From: Streptomyces sp. S4.7
GTDB taxonomy: Bacteria; Actinomycetota; Actinomycetes; Streptomycetales; Streptomycetaceae
Assembly: GCF_010384365.1 (NCBI RefSeq)
Contig: NZ_CP048397.1
Span: forward strand, 6,696,001 to 6,760,000
Length of the DNA: 64,000 nucleotides
Reading direction: 5' to 3'
Shown here: positions 43,926-54,204 of the stretch, piece after piece
How positions within the stretch are numbered: the first letter of the stretch is position 1
Layout of the letters: the number at the start of each line of letters is the position of its first letter
The notes under the pieces: model-generated
Database searches by the model: none
Told to the model about the DNA's origin: nothing
What the model saw: only the letters and a program-made list of their open reading frames with translations
Translations under genes and position numbers: made by a program

Positions 43926-44621
43926 ATGACGACCATCAGGACACCCGCCGACGAGGCCGACGCCCGGGCCGTTCAGGACGAGTTGCGGCGGCTCGTCGTG
44001 CTCGACGAGGCGGGGCCCGCGGCCGGCACCGGGCTGGTGACCGGGGTCGACGTCGCGTACGACGACGAGCGGGACATCGTCGCCGCCGCGGCCGTCGTCC
44101 TCGACGCGGCCACCCTCGACGTCGTGGACCGGGCGACCGCCGTCGGACGGGTCGCCTTCCCCTATGTGCCGGGGCTGCTCGCCTTCCGTGAGATCCCCAC
44201 CGTCCTCGCCGCGCTCGACGCCCTCACGTCGGACCCGGGGCTGGTCGTCTGCGACGGCTACGGCCGCGCCCATCCGCGCCGGTTCGGCCTCGCCAGTCAC
44301 CTCGGCGTGCTCACCGGGCTGCCGGTGATCGGCGTCGCCAAGAACCCCTTCACCTTCTCGTACGAGCAGCCCGCCGACCGGCGTGGCGAATTCTCGCCGC
44401 TCCTCGCCGACGACGGCGAGGAGGTGGGCCGGGCGCTGCGCACGCAGGACGGTGTGAAGCCCGTCTTCGTCTCGGTGGGGCACCGGACCGATCTCGACAC
44501 CGCCTGCGCGCACACCCTGCGCCTCGCCCCGGACTTCCGTATCCCGGAGACGACCCGTCAGGCCGACACCCTCTGCCGCCAGGCCCTGCGCGACGCCGTG
44601 GAGGGCACGCGCGGAAATTGA
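43926..44621 (+). CDS. nfi: Endonuclease V
   Basis: A 231-residue deaminated-base repair nuclease that cuts near inosine in DNA or RNA. Conserved blocks are GVDVAYDDE (metal Asp), FPYVPGLLAFREIP (strand-separating wedge), VVCDGYGRAHPRRFGLASHLGV (metal Asp and His) and VIGVAKNPF. It is a single gene between the PL9 remnant and a convergent reductase gene, with a terminator after it. Confidence 0.95.
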   Translation: MTTIRTPADEADARAVQDELRRLVVLDEAGPAAGTGLVTGVDVAYDDERDIVAAAAVVLDAATLDVVDRATAVGRVAFPYVPGLLAFREIPTVLAALDALTSDPGLVVCDGYGRAHPRRFGLASHLGVLTGLPVIGVAKNPFTFSYEQPADRRGEFSPLLADDGEEVGRALRTQDGVKPVFVSVGHRTDLDTACAHTLRLAPDFRIPETTRQADTLCRQALRDAVEGTRGN

Positions 44622-44675
44622 TCCGGCGCGCGGCGATGAGTTTTCCGCACCACCCCGGTCTGTCCTTCGTACGAG

Positions 44676-44706
44676 CGTGGCGGCCCGTGCCGGGGGGGCC
44701 GCCACG
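44676..44706. terminator. Hairpin between nfi and the saccharopine-dehydrogenase-like gene
   Basis: CGTGGCGGCCC (44676-44686) pairs perfectly with 44696-44706 across a 9-nt loop. It lies between two convergent genes and can serve both. Confidence 0.75.
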
Positions 44707-44711
44707 CGGTC

Positions 44712-45902
44712 TCAGCGCGAGTGCGCGACCCGGAAGGTCATCCCGGCCGACCGCAGCCGCTCCAGCAGCGCGTCACCCATCGCGGCGACCGTCGTGACCT
44801 GCCCCGACGTGGGGGGAAGGTCGTCGAAGGCCAGGCTCAGCGCCGCCTCGGCGAGTATCTTCGCGGTCTCGTCGTAACCCGGATCACCGCCCGAGACCTC
44901 CGTGAACACTCTGCGCCCACCGCCCTCGCCCACGAACCGCACCGTGAACCAACTGCTGCTCCTGCGTGCCTCGCTGGGCCCGGAACCCGGCTCGAAGCGG
45001 TTCATCAGGGCCCGCCGTACCGCGGGCACCTGTGCCAGCGCGGCGCCCGCCCCCGCGGCCACCGTGCCGCCCAGGGCGACCGGCAGCGACTTGACGGCGG
45101 CGAAGTGCCGGTAGCGGAAGTCGGGGCCGTAGCGCGGCACCGCCGCCGCCGAGCGCGCCACCACCCGCGCGTCGAGGGTGGGCAGCGGCAACGCCCAGAC
45201 GCCGGTCTCCCTGCTGAAGTGCGGCGTGCCCAGCGGCCCGACGGCCCGGCGCCCCACCAGCCGGGGCTCGTGCAGCCGCCGCTGCCTCGCCGCCTCCATG
45301 GTCTGCCGCCCGCGGCTGAGCGCGTTCAGGGCCGAGGCGAGCGTCCCGCCGGAGAAGAACGCGTTGGTGCGGACGAAGCCGTCTATGCGCACCGGCACGT
45401 CCGCGGGCAGTTGCCGGACCGTGAAGTACGCGCCCAGATCGTGCGGTACGGAGTCGAACCCGCAGGCGTGCACCAGCCGCGCCCCGGTCTGCCGCGCCCG
45501 GTCCTCGTACGCCACGTACATCCGGTCGACGAACTCGGGCTCGCCGCAGAGATCCGCGTAGTCCGTCCCGGCCTCGGCGCAGGCGGCGACCAGGTTCTCC
45601 CCGTGCCAGACGTACGGGCCGACGGTCGTGGCGAGCACCCGGGTGGACTCGGCGAGCGCCCGCAGCGACGCCGGGTCCGCGGAGTCGGCCACCAGCAGCG
45701 GCAGGTCCGCGCAGCGCGGGGAGAGCCGGGCCAGCCCGGCCCGCAGTTTCTCCAGCTTGGCCCGGTCGCGGCCGGCGATCGCCCACCGGCAGTCGTCGGG
45801 CGCGGTGAGGGCGAGGTACTCGGCGGTGAGCGTCCCGACGAAGCCGGTCGCCCCGAAGAGCACCACGTGGTACGGGCGTTCTGCCCCGTTCTGCCTGTTC
45901 AT
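44712..45902 (-). CDS. Saccharopine dehydrogenase-like NAD(P)-binding oxidoreductase
   Basis: A 396-residue protein with an N-terminal Rossmann motif (VVLFGATGFVGTLTAEYLA), then AGRDRAKLEKLR, TTVGPYVWHGENLVAACAEAGTDYADLCGE and ACGFDSVPHDLGA. This matches the saccharopine dehydrogenase NADP family, which in mycobacteria includes the trans-acting enoyl reductase of phenolic lipid synthesis. No polyketide synthase is near, so the substrate is open. It may act in lipid metabolism like its divergent neighbours (323 bp away). Confidence 0.85.
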   Translation of the reverse strand: MNRQNGAERPYHVVLFGATGFVGTLTAEYLALTAPDDCRWAIAGRDRAKLEKLRAGLARLSPRCADLPLLVADSADPASLRALAESTRVLATTVGPYVWHGENLVAACAEAGTDYADLCGEPEFVDRMYVAYEDRARQTGARLVHACGFDSVPHDLGAYFTVRQLPADVPVRIDGFVRTNAFFSGGTLASALNALSRGRQTMEAARQRRLHEPRLVGRRAVGPLGTPHFSRETGVWALPLPTLDARVVARSAAAVPRYGPDFRYRHFAAVKSLPVALGGTVAAGAGAALAQVPAVRRALMNRFEPGSGPSEARRSSSWFTVRFVGEGGGRRVFTEVSGGDPGYDETAKILAEAALSLAFDDLPPTSGQVTTVAAMGDALLERLRSAGMTFRVAHSR

Positions 45903-46225
45903 CGAGTCTCCGCCGTTCGAGCCGCGCCGTCGCCGGTGCGGTGGTCGGTGCCGTTGTCCGTGCCGTTCCTTGCCCTGTCCGTGCGTTGTCGGGGGCCGAG
46001 GCTAGCGCCTGCGGTGGCGGACCGGCCGGGCGGGTGACCAGCATCGGACGTCATGGGTGTCGCGCGGGGCGGCGATCGCCCGGAAGTCTGCGACCATCGG
46101 GGAGGACAGGCGACCGAACAAGCGCTTGCTTGCCCAGTGTCCCTGCGGGGCTTGTGCGCCGTGGTGGGCGTTCCTAACATCATTGCTGTTACATCGTTGG
46201 TGTCACACCGCTGGGAGAGCTGACC
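45903..46225. promoter_or_regulatory. Promoter region of the acyl-CoA operon with KstR2-type palindrome
   Basis: 46117-46130 reads AACAAGCGCTTGCT, a full match to the AnCAAGnnCTTGnT pattern known for the TetR regulator KstR2. A candidate sigma-70 promoter follows: TTGTGC (46152-46157), 17 bp, TAACAT (46175-46180), and GGGAGAG before ATG 46226. The palindrome ends 21 bp upstream of the -35, so it could control this operon or the divergent gene. No TetR gene is in the window. Confidence 0.6.
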
Positions 46226-47394
46226 ATGACGGCGACAACGAACGGCCCGCTGGCCGGGGTGCGAGTGGTCGAGCTGGCCGGTATCGGGCCCGGCCCGTTC
46301 GCCGCCATGCAGCTGGCGGACCTCGGCGCCGACGTCGTGCGCGTCGACCGGCCGGGCGGCGCCGGGCTCGGGATCGACCCCCGGTACGACCTGATGAACC
46401 GCAACAAGCGCTCCGTGCTCCTCGACCTCAAGTCCGACGACGGACCCGCCCAGCTCCTCGACCTCGCCGAACGCGCCGACGTCCTCATCGAGGGCTACCG
46501 GCCCGGCGTCGCCGAACGCCTCGGCGTCGGCCCCCGGGAGTGCCTCGCCCGCAACCCCCGGCTGGTGTACGGCCGGATGACCGGCTGGGGCCAGGACGGC
46601 CCGCTCGCCCAGCGCGCCGGGCACGACATCGACTACATCGCCGTCGCGGGCACCCTCTCCATGTTCGGCGACGCCGACCGGCCGCCCACCGTCCCCGCCA
46701 ACCTCGTCGGCGACTACGCGGGCGGCTCGCTCTACCTCGTCATCGGGATCCTCGCCGCCCTCCAGCACGCCCGCACACCCGGTGGCACCGGCCAGGTCGT
46801 GGACGCGGCCATCGTCGACGGCGCCGCGCATCTGACGACGATGATCCACGCCATGTCGGCGGCCGGCGGCTGGCAGGACCGGCGCGGGGCGAACCTGCTG
46901 GACGGCGGAGCGCCCTTCTACGGCAACTACGCGACGGCGGACGGCGAGTACATGGCCGTCGGCGCGCTGGAGCAGCGGTTCTACGACGAGTTCATCGACC
47001 TGCTCGGCATCAAGGACGACGTCCCCGCCCGCAAGGACTTCGCCCGCTGGGACGAGCTGACGGCCGCCGTCACCGCCCGGTTCAAGGAGAAGACCCGCGC
47101 CGAGTGGACGGCGGTCTTCGAGGAATCCGACGCCTGCGTGGCGCCCGTGCTTTCGCTGCGCGAGGCCCCCGCCCATCCGCACCTCGTGGCCCGCGGCACC
47201 TTCACCGACCACGCGGGCATCACCCAGCCCGCCCCCGCACCGCGCTTCTCGGCCACACCCACCTCCGTACGGAGCGCGCCCGCGCTGCCGGGGGCGGACA
47301 CCGGGCGGATCGCCGACGACTGGGACGTCCCGAGCATCAAGAGCGGCGCCGCCGCGTCCAACAGCACCTCCAACGACCCCGAAAGGCCGCTGTC

Positions 47395-47398
<4 letters not shown>
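46226..47398 (+). CDS. CaiB/BaiF family, alpha-methylacyl-CoA racemase-like
   Basis: A 390-residue class III CoA-transferase fold protein of the AMACR group. It starts with PLAGVRVVELAGIGPGPFAAM, has NKRSVLLDLK (CoA binding), GHDIDYIAVAG (catalytic His), LVGDYAGGSLYL (catalytic Asp) and GGAPFYGNYATADG. AMACR enzymes racemise 2-methylacyl-CoA thioesters so that beta-oxidation can proceed. It is the first gene of a three-gene operon; its TGA overlaps the TTG start of the thiolase gene. The last about 40 residues are a low-complexity tail. Confidence 0.9.
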
Positions 47399-48609
<1,211 letters not shown>

Positions 48610-48651
48610 CCGTCCCTTCCGCCAAGCATCTCTTCGCTACGGAGCAGCAGC

Positions 48652-50829
48652 ATGAGCGAGTCCACCACCATCCGCTGGGAGCAGGACGGGACAGGCGTCG
48701 TCACCCTCGTCCTCGACGACCCCGCCCAGTCGGCCAACACCATGAACCAGGGCTTCAGGACCTCGATCGCCGCGGTCGCGGCACGCGCCGAGGCCGAGAA
48801 GGACACCATCCGCGGCATCATCGTCACCTCCGCGAAGAAGACCTTCTTCGCCGGCGGCGACCTCAAGGACATGATCAGACTCGGTCCGGACGACGCCCGG
48901 CAGGCGTTCGACGCCGGACTGGCCGTCAAGCGCGCCCTGCGCACCATCGAGACGCTCGGCAAGCCCGTCGTCGCCGCCATCAACGGCGCGGCCCTGGGCG
49001 GCGGTTACGAGATCGCGCTCGCCTGCCACCACCGCGTCGCGCTCGACGCGCCCGGCTCCAAGATCGGCCTGCCCGAGGTCACCCTCGGCCTGCTGCCCGC
49101 GGGCGGCGGCGTCACCCGTACCGTACGGCTCCTCGGCATCTCCGACGCGCTGCTCAAGGTGCTGCTCCAGGGCACCCAGTACTCGCCGCGCCGCGCGCTG
49201 GACAGCGGTCTCGTCCACGAAGTCGCCGCCACCACCGAGGAGATGCTGGACCGGGCGCGCGCCTTCATCGACGCGCACCCCGAGTCGTGGCAGCCGTGGG
49301 ACGTCAAGGGCTACAAGATCCCCGGCGGCACGCCGTCCACCCCGCGCTTCGCGGCCAACCTTCCCGCCTTCCCCGCCAACCTCCTGAAGCAGACCGGCGG
49401 TGCCCCCTACCCCGCTCCGCGCAACATCCTCGCCGCCGCCGTCGAGGGCTCACAGGTCGACTTCGAGACGGCGCAGACCATCGAGGCCAGGTACTTCACC
49501 GAACTGGTCACCGGGCAGACCGCGAAGAACATGATCCAGGCGTTCTTCTTCGACCTCCAGGCGGTCAACTCCGGCGCCAGCCGCCCCAAGGACATCGACA
49601 GGCGCACCGTGCGCAAGGTCGCCGTCCTCGGCGCCGGGATGATGGGCGCGGGCATCGCCTACTCCTGCGCCCGCGCCGGTATCGACGTCGTCCTCAAGGA
49701 CGTCACGACCGAAGCGGCGGCCAAGGGCAAGGCGTACTCGCAGAAGCTGCTGGCCAAGACGGTCGCCCGGGGCCGTACGACCGAGGCCGACCGGGACGCG
49801 GTTCTGGCCCGGATCACTCCCACCGGCGAGGTGGCGGACCTCGCGGGCTGCGACGCCGTGATCGAGGCGGTCTTCGAGGACACCGCGCTCAAGCACCGCG
49901 TCTTCCAGGAGATCCAGGACGTGGTCGAGCCCGACGCGCTCCTTTGCTCCAACACCTCGACACTGCCCATCACCGCCCTCGCCGAAGGCACCGCACGGCC
50001 CGCCGACTTCATCGGTCTGCACTTCTTCTCGCCCGTCGACAAGATGCCGCTCGTCGAGATCATCAAGGGCGGCAAGACCGGCGACGAGGCGCTCGCCCGC
50101 GCCTTCGACCTCGTACGGCAGATCAGGAAGACACCGATCGTCGTCAACGACTCGCGCGGCTTCTTCACCTCACGCGTCATCGGCCGCTTCATCAACGAGG
50201 GCGTCGCGATGGTCGCCGAGGGCATCGAACCCGCCTCCGTCGAACAGGCGGCGGCGCAGGCCGGCTACCCGGCGAAGGTGCTCTCCCTGATGGACGAACT
50301 GACCCTCACCCTGCCGCGCCGGATCCGCGACGAGACCCGGCGCGCGGTCGTGGAGTCCGGCGGCACCTGGACCCCGCACCCGGCCGACGCGGTCATCGAC
50401 CGCATGGTGGACGACTTCGGCCGCCCCGGACGCGCCGGCGGCGCGGGGTTCTACGACTACGCCGAGGACGGCAGCCGCACCGGCCTCTGGCCGGGCCTGC
50501 GCGAGCACTTCACCAAGCCCGACGCCGACGTGCCGTTCACCGACATGAAGGAGCGCATGCTCTTCTCGGAGGCGCTCGACTCCGTGCGCTGCCTGGACGA
50601 GAACGTCCTGACGACCGTCGCCGACGCCAACATCGGCTCCATCATGGGCATCGGATTCCCCGCCTGGACGGGCGGTGTCCTGCAGTACATCAACGGGTAC
50701 GAGGGCGGGCTGCCCGGCTTCGTCGCACGGGCCCGTGAACTCGCCGCAACGTACGGGGAGCGCTTCTCGCCGCCCCCGTCGCTGGTGGCGAGGGCCGAGC
50801 GGGGAGAGACGTTCCACGACGCGCGGTAG
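48652..50829 (+). CDS. fadB: Enoyl-CoA hydratase / 3-hydroxyacyl-CoA dehydrogenase (FadB-like)
   Basis: A 725-residue bifunctional beta-oxidation enzyme. Residues about 10-220 are the crotonase domain, with AINGAALGGGYEIALACHH (oxyanion hole) and GLPEVTLGLLPAGGG (catalytic Glu). Residues about 320-500 are the NAD-binding dehydrogenase domain (VAVLGAGMMGAGIAYSCARA, then SNTSTLPI and FIGLHFFSPVDKMPLVEII). The remaining 220 residues are the tandem C-terminal dehydrogenase domains. GGAG precedes the ATG. With the thiolase upstream it forms a full beta-oxidation cycle apart from the acyl-CoA dehydrogenase. Confidence 0.95.
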   Translation: MSESTTIRWEQDGTGVVTLVLDDPAQSANTMNQGFRTSIAAVAARAEAEKDTIRGIIVTSAKKTFFAGGDLKDMIRLGPDDARQAFDAGLAVKRALRTIETLGKPVVAAINGAALGGGYEIALACHHRVALDAPGSKIGLPEVTLGLLPAGGGVTRTVRLLGISDALLKVLLQGTQYSPRRALDSGLVHEVAATTEEMLDRARAFIDAHPESWQPWDVKGYKIPGGTPSTPRFAANLPAFPANLLKQTGGAPYPAPRNILAAAVEGSQVDFETAQTIEARYFTELVTGQTAKNMIQAFFFDLQAVNSGASRPKDIDRRTVRKVAVLGAGMMGAGIAYSCARAGIDVVLKDVTTEAAAKGKAYSQKLLAKTVARGRTTEADRDAVLARITPTGEVADLAGCDAVIEAVFEDTALKHRVFQEIQDVVEPDALLCSNTSTLPITALAEGTARPADFIGLHFFSPVDKMPLVEIIKGGKTGDEALARAFDLVRQIRKTPIVVNDSRGFFTSRVIGRFINEGVAMVAEGIEPASVEQAAAQAGYPAKVLSLMDELTLTLPRRIRDETRRAVVESGGTWTPHPADAVIDRMVDDFGRPGRAGGAGFYDYAEDGSRTGLWPGLREHFTKPDADVPFTDMKERMLFSEALDSVRCLDENVLTTVADANIGSIMGIGFPAWTGGVLQYINGYEGGLPGFVARARELAATYGERFSPPPSLVARAERGETFHDAR

Positions 50830-50865
50830 CACCGCCGGGCCGGCCGCGTCCGGCGCGGGCCGTGT

Positions 50866-51621
50866 TCACCCGTCGGTGAACGCGGCCCGCAGCTCCTCCT
50901 TGAGCGAGCGCTGGAACGCGGTCACCAGCGCCTGCACGACCATCGGCTGCATGTGCGCCGACAGCGACCTCATCGCCGCCACCCGCTCCGGATCCGGCTC
51001 GCTCTCCTCGTACGGATTCCACACCTCGTCCCGGAAGAGGCGCGACAGCGCGTGCGCGGCCGAGCGGGTGTGCTCCAGCAGGACCGTACGGGCGGCGAGG
51101 ATCGTCTCGTGCGCGATGGGCACCTCCAGCAGCTCCACCCCCAGGCGCAGCAGCCCCGGATCGAGCCGGTAGCGGCCGGGAGCGTCCGCACGGGCGAGGA
51201 CGCCCATGGCAGTCAGCCGGTCGACGTCCTCATCGGCCAGAGGGCGTCCCGCGCGCTTCTCCAGCTCCGCCCGCGTCGCCTCCTCCGCCGAGTCCGGCGC
51301 CCATGTCGCCACCAGCGCCCGGTGTATGGCCAGATCGTGCGCGCTCAGATCCGGCGGCAACTGCTCCAGATAACGCTCGATCGCCGCGAGGGTCATGCCC
51401 TGGTGCTGAAGCTCCTCGATGAGCGCGAGCCGGGACAGGTGTTCGTGCCCGTAGTGCCCGACCCGGCGCGGTCCGATCACCGGGGGCGGCAGCAGACCGC
51501 GGGTGCCGTAGAAGCGGACGGTGCGCACGGTGACACCGGCGCGTGCGGCCAGCTCGTCGACGGTGAGCGTCGGCTCCTGGTCCGCTCCGGCCGCCCTCGC
51601 GGCTCCGGCCTCTGTGTCCAT
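50866..51621 (-). CDS. MerR-family transcriptional regulator
   Basis: A 251-residue MerR-type regulator. The HTH (about 18-85: LTVDELAARAGVTVRTVRFY, GHEHLSRLALIEELQHQGMT) is followed by a long C-terminal region without the Cys-rich metal loops, so a metal sensor is unlikely. It is convergent with the fadB-like gene (36 bp), so it may regulate that operon, as MerR genes beside acyl-CoA operons often do (inference). The ATG at 51621 has no ribosome site; the promoter structure suggests a leaderless message. Confidence 0.88.
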   Translation of the reverse strand: MDTEAGAARAAGADQEPTLTVDELAARAGVTVRTVRFYGTRGLLPPPVIGPRRVGHYGHEHLSRLALIEELQHQGMTLAAIERYLEQLPPDLSAHDLAIHRALVATWAPDSAEEATRAELEKRAGRPLADEDVDRLTAMGVLARADAPGRYRLDPGLLRLGVELLEVPIAHETILAARTVLLEHTRSAAHALSRLFRDEVWNPYEESEPDPERVAAMRSLSAHMQPMVVQALVTAFQRSLKEELRAAFTDG

Positions 51622-51625
51622 GCCG

Positions 51626-51651
51626 ACAGTATTGCTGTCTCACCAGTACTG
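51626..51651 (-). promoter_or_regulatory. MerR-type autoregulatory promoter, probably leaderless
   Basis: Inverted arms CAGTATTG (51627-51634) and CAGTACTG (51644-51651, opposite sense) match in seven of eight pairs across nine bases. On the minus strand TACTGT (51626-51631) is a -10 element ending four bases before the merR ATG, and TTTCGC lies 19 bp further up. The 19-bp spacer with a palindrome inside is the hallmark of MerR-controlled promoters. Confidence 0.55.
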
Positions 51652-51866
51652 CGAAAGACAGGGCGAGGACCGCCGGCAGCCGCCTGCGAACCCGATGGTG
51701 CGGCCGGAGCCGGTGGGGTACTGTGACCCGACCGAAGCACAGTACGCACCGAGGAGGTGGGACCCATTACCGCAGTGTCAGGCCGGGTGCTCCCCTCTCA
51801 CGGCCGCGCGGTCCGTCCGACAGGCTGAGACCGCCGGAGCGCCCGTAGGCGCCCCGAAAGGTTTCC

Positions 51867-52727
51867 ATGTCGGCAACACCCTTCTCCTCCTCGCTTCCCT
51901 CCCTCTCCGCCGTCGTCAGCCGGCTCCGCGCCGCGGGCTGTGTCTTCGCCGAGGACGAGGCCCGGCTGCTGGTCTCCGCCGCCGACAGCCCGGCGGCCCT
52001 CACCGCGATGGTGAGCCGCCGCACCGCCGGACTGCCCGTGGAGCACGTCATCGGCTGGGCCGAGTTCTACGGCCTGCGGATCGCCGTCGACACCGGGGTC
52101 TTCGTCCCCCGCCGGCGCACCGAATTCCTCGTCCGGCAGGCGGCGGCCCTGATCCATCAGACCGCCGCCGGGCGGCCCGCCGTCGTCGTCGACCTGTGCT
52201 GCGGCTCGGGCGCACTCGGAGCCGCGCTGCTCGCCACCGCCCACCGACCCGTCGAGCTGTACGCGTGCGACATCGACCCGTCGGCCGTGGCCTGCGCCCG
52301 CCGCAACGTCGGTTCCGGCGGCACGGTCCTCGAAGGGGACCTCTTCGACGCGCTGCCGGACGGCCTTCGGAGCCGTATCGACATCCTCATCGCCAACGTG
52401 CCCTACGTACCGACCAGCGAGGTCGCACTCCTGCCGTCCGAGGCGCGGGAGCACGAACCGCTGGTCGCGCTCGACGGCGGCGCCGACGGGCTCGACGTGC
52501 TGCGCCGGGTGACCGCCGAGGCGCCCCACTGGCTGGCGCCCGGCGGCAATCTGCTGTTCGAGACGAGCGAGCGTCAGATCCCGGGCGCCGTCGGCACGGT
52601 CAGGGGCGACGGGCTCGCCCCACGGGTCGTGACCTCCGAGGAGTGGGAGGCCACCGTCGTCGTCGCCCAGCTGAGAGGCGCCCGGCTCGGGGCCGTGGCG
52701 CTCAGTCCAGACCCCCGCGGCCGATGA
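51867..52727 (+). CDS. HemK-like protein N5-glutamine methyltransferase (atypical motif)
   Basis: A 286-residue SAM methyltransferase of the PrmC/HemK type: PVEHVIGWAEFYGLRIAVD, VFVPRRRTEFLV, VVDLCCGSGALGAAL (SAM loop) and ACDIDPSAVACARRN. The usual substrate motif NPPY is NVPY here (IANVPYVPTSE). That change occurs in a distinct subgroup of actinobacterial paralogues, so the target may not be release factors. The gene overlaps the convergent GH1 gene by 26 bp. AAAGG lies upstream of the ATG. Confidence 0.87.
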   Translation: MSATPFSSSLPSLSAVVSRLRAAGCVFAEDEARLLVSAADSPAALTAMVSRRTAGLPVEHVIGWAEFYGLRIAVDTGVFVPRRRTEFLVRQAAALIHQTAAGRPAVVVDLCCGSGALGAALLATAHRPVELYACDIDPSAVACARRNVGSGGTVLEGDLFDALPDGLRSRIDILIANVPYVPTSEVALLPSEAREHEPLVALDGGADGLDVLRRVTAEAPHWLAPGGNLLFETSERQIPGAVGTVRGDGLAPRVVTSEEWEATVVVAQLRGARLGAVALSPDPRGR

Positions 52728-54099
52728 CCCGCGCGTACCAGCGGGCGCTGTCCTTCGGCGTGCGCCGCTGGGTCGCGAAGTCGACGTGCACGGCACCGAA
52801 CCGCTTGCCGTAGCCGTACGCCCACTCGAAGTTGTCCAGCAGCGACCAGAGGAAGTAGCCGCGTACGTCGGCGCCGTCCTCGATCGCCCTGTGGACGGCT
52901 TCGAGATGGGCGCGCAGATACGCGACGCGCTCGGGGTCGTGGACCGCGCCGGACGGGTCGGCGTAGTCGTCGTACGCCGCGCCGTTCTCGGTGACCATCA
53001 GCGGGACGTCCGGCAGTTCGTCGCGCAACCCGGTGAGCAGGTCGTACAGTCCGGTGGCGTCGACCGGCCAGTCCATCGCCGTACGCGGACCCGGAGCCGG
53101 GACGAAACGCACGTGCTCCTCGGCGCCGGGCCACGGCGACGGCGACTCGGACGTACCGCTCGCGACCACGGTGGGGGAGTAGTAGTTGATCCCCAGCGAG
53201 TCGACCGGCGCGGAGATCGTCGCCAGATCGCCGTCCTTCACGAAGGACCAGTCGGTCAGCTCGGCGGTGTCCTCGACGAGATCGCGCGGCAGCCGGCCGT
53301 GGAAGACGGGGTCGAGGAAGACACGGTTGCCGAGAGCGTCGATCCGGTGCACGGCGTCGAGATCCTCGGGGGAGTCCGTCAGCGGGCGTACGGCGTGCAG
53401 ATTCAGCGTCAGCGAGACCTCCGCCTTCGCCGGCAGCACGTCACGCAGGACGCCGGTCGCGAGCCCGTGCGCCAGATTGAGATGGTGCGCGGCGCGCAAC
53501 GCCGCCTCGGGGCGGGTGTGGCCCGGCGCGTGCACACCGGCCGCGTACCCCAGGAACGCCGCGCACCAGGGCTCGTTGAGCGTCGTCCAGGTCGGCACCC
53601 GGTCGCCGAGCGCACCGGCGACGAGCCCCGCGTACTCGGCGAACCGCTGCGCGGTCTCGCGGTGCGGCCAGCCGCCGGCGTCCTCCAACTCCTGCGGCAG
53701 GTCCCAGTGGTAGAGCGTGAGGACCGGCCGGATCCCCGCGAGAAGCAGCTCGTCCACCAGCCGCCGGTAGAAGTCGAGGCCGCGCTGTACGGCGGGCCCC
53801 CGGCCGGTCGGCTGGACGCGCGGCCAGGACACCGAGAAGCGGTAGTCCGTGACGCCCAACTCCCGCATCAGCGCGACGTCTTCGGCCATCCGGTGGTAGT
53901 GGTCGGCGGCGATGTCGCCGGTGTCGCCGTTGCGGACCTTGCCGGGCGTACGGCTGAAGGTGTCCCAGATGGACGGGGTCCGTCCGTCCTCGGACGCGGC
54001 CCCCTCGATCTGGTACGCGGCAGTGGCCGTCCCCCAGCGGAAGCCGGTGGGGAACCGTCGCTCCGTCGTGGTCTCGGGGCGGGCGTCGACAGCGGTCAT
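52702..54099 (-). CDS. GH1 beta-glucosidase
   Basis: A 465-residue cytoplasmic GH1 enzyme (no signal peptide). Acid/base Glu176 is in TTLNEPW and nucleophile Glu371 in VTENGAAY; GTATAAYQIEGA and LWSLLDNFEWAYGY are typical of the glycone site. It should hydrolyse imported beta-glucosides. It is the last gene of an SBP-permease-permease-GH1 unit, like bglC after cebEFG. The neighbouring GH81 beta-1,3-glucanase suggests laminari-oligosaccharides as substrate rather than, or in addition to, cellobiose. Confidence 0.95.
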   Translation of the reverse strand: MTAVDARPETTTERRFPTGFRWGTATAAYQIEGAASEDGRTPSIWDTFSRTPGKVRNGDTGDIAADHYHRMAEDVALMRELGVTDYRFSVSWPRVQPTGRGPAVQRGLDFYRRLVDELLLAGIRPVLTLYHWDLPQELEDAGGWPHRETAQRFAEYAGLVAGALGDRVPTWTTLNEPWCAAFLGYAAGVHAPGHTRPEAALRAAHHLNLAHGLATGVLRDVLPAKAEVSLTLNLHAVRPLTDSPEDLDAVHRIDALGNRVFLDPVFHGRLPRDLVEDTAELTDWSFVKDGDLATISAPVDSLGINYYSPTVVASGTSESPSPWPGAEEHVRFVPAPGPRTAMDWPVDATGLYDLLTGLRDELPDVPLMVTENGAAYDDYADPSGAVHDPERVAYLRAHLEAVHRAIEDGADVRGYFLWSLLDNFEWAYGYGKRFGAVHVDFATQRRTPKDSARWYARVIGRGGLD

Positions 54100-54204
54100 G
54101 GAAGGAACTCCAGAGAAGTGGGACGGTGCGGTGGGGGGAAGGGGCGCGGGCGCCGGGGAGGGGCGTGGGAAGCCCGGGACGGAGGAGGTCTTCTGTTCGG
54201 CGGC

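Noticed and set aside
46057..47394. N-terminal extension of the thiolase through the AMACR gene in another frame
   Set aside because: The upstream part is a shadow of the AMACR gene. The TTG at 47395 gives a normal thiolase start.
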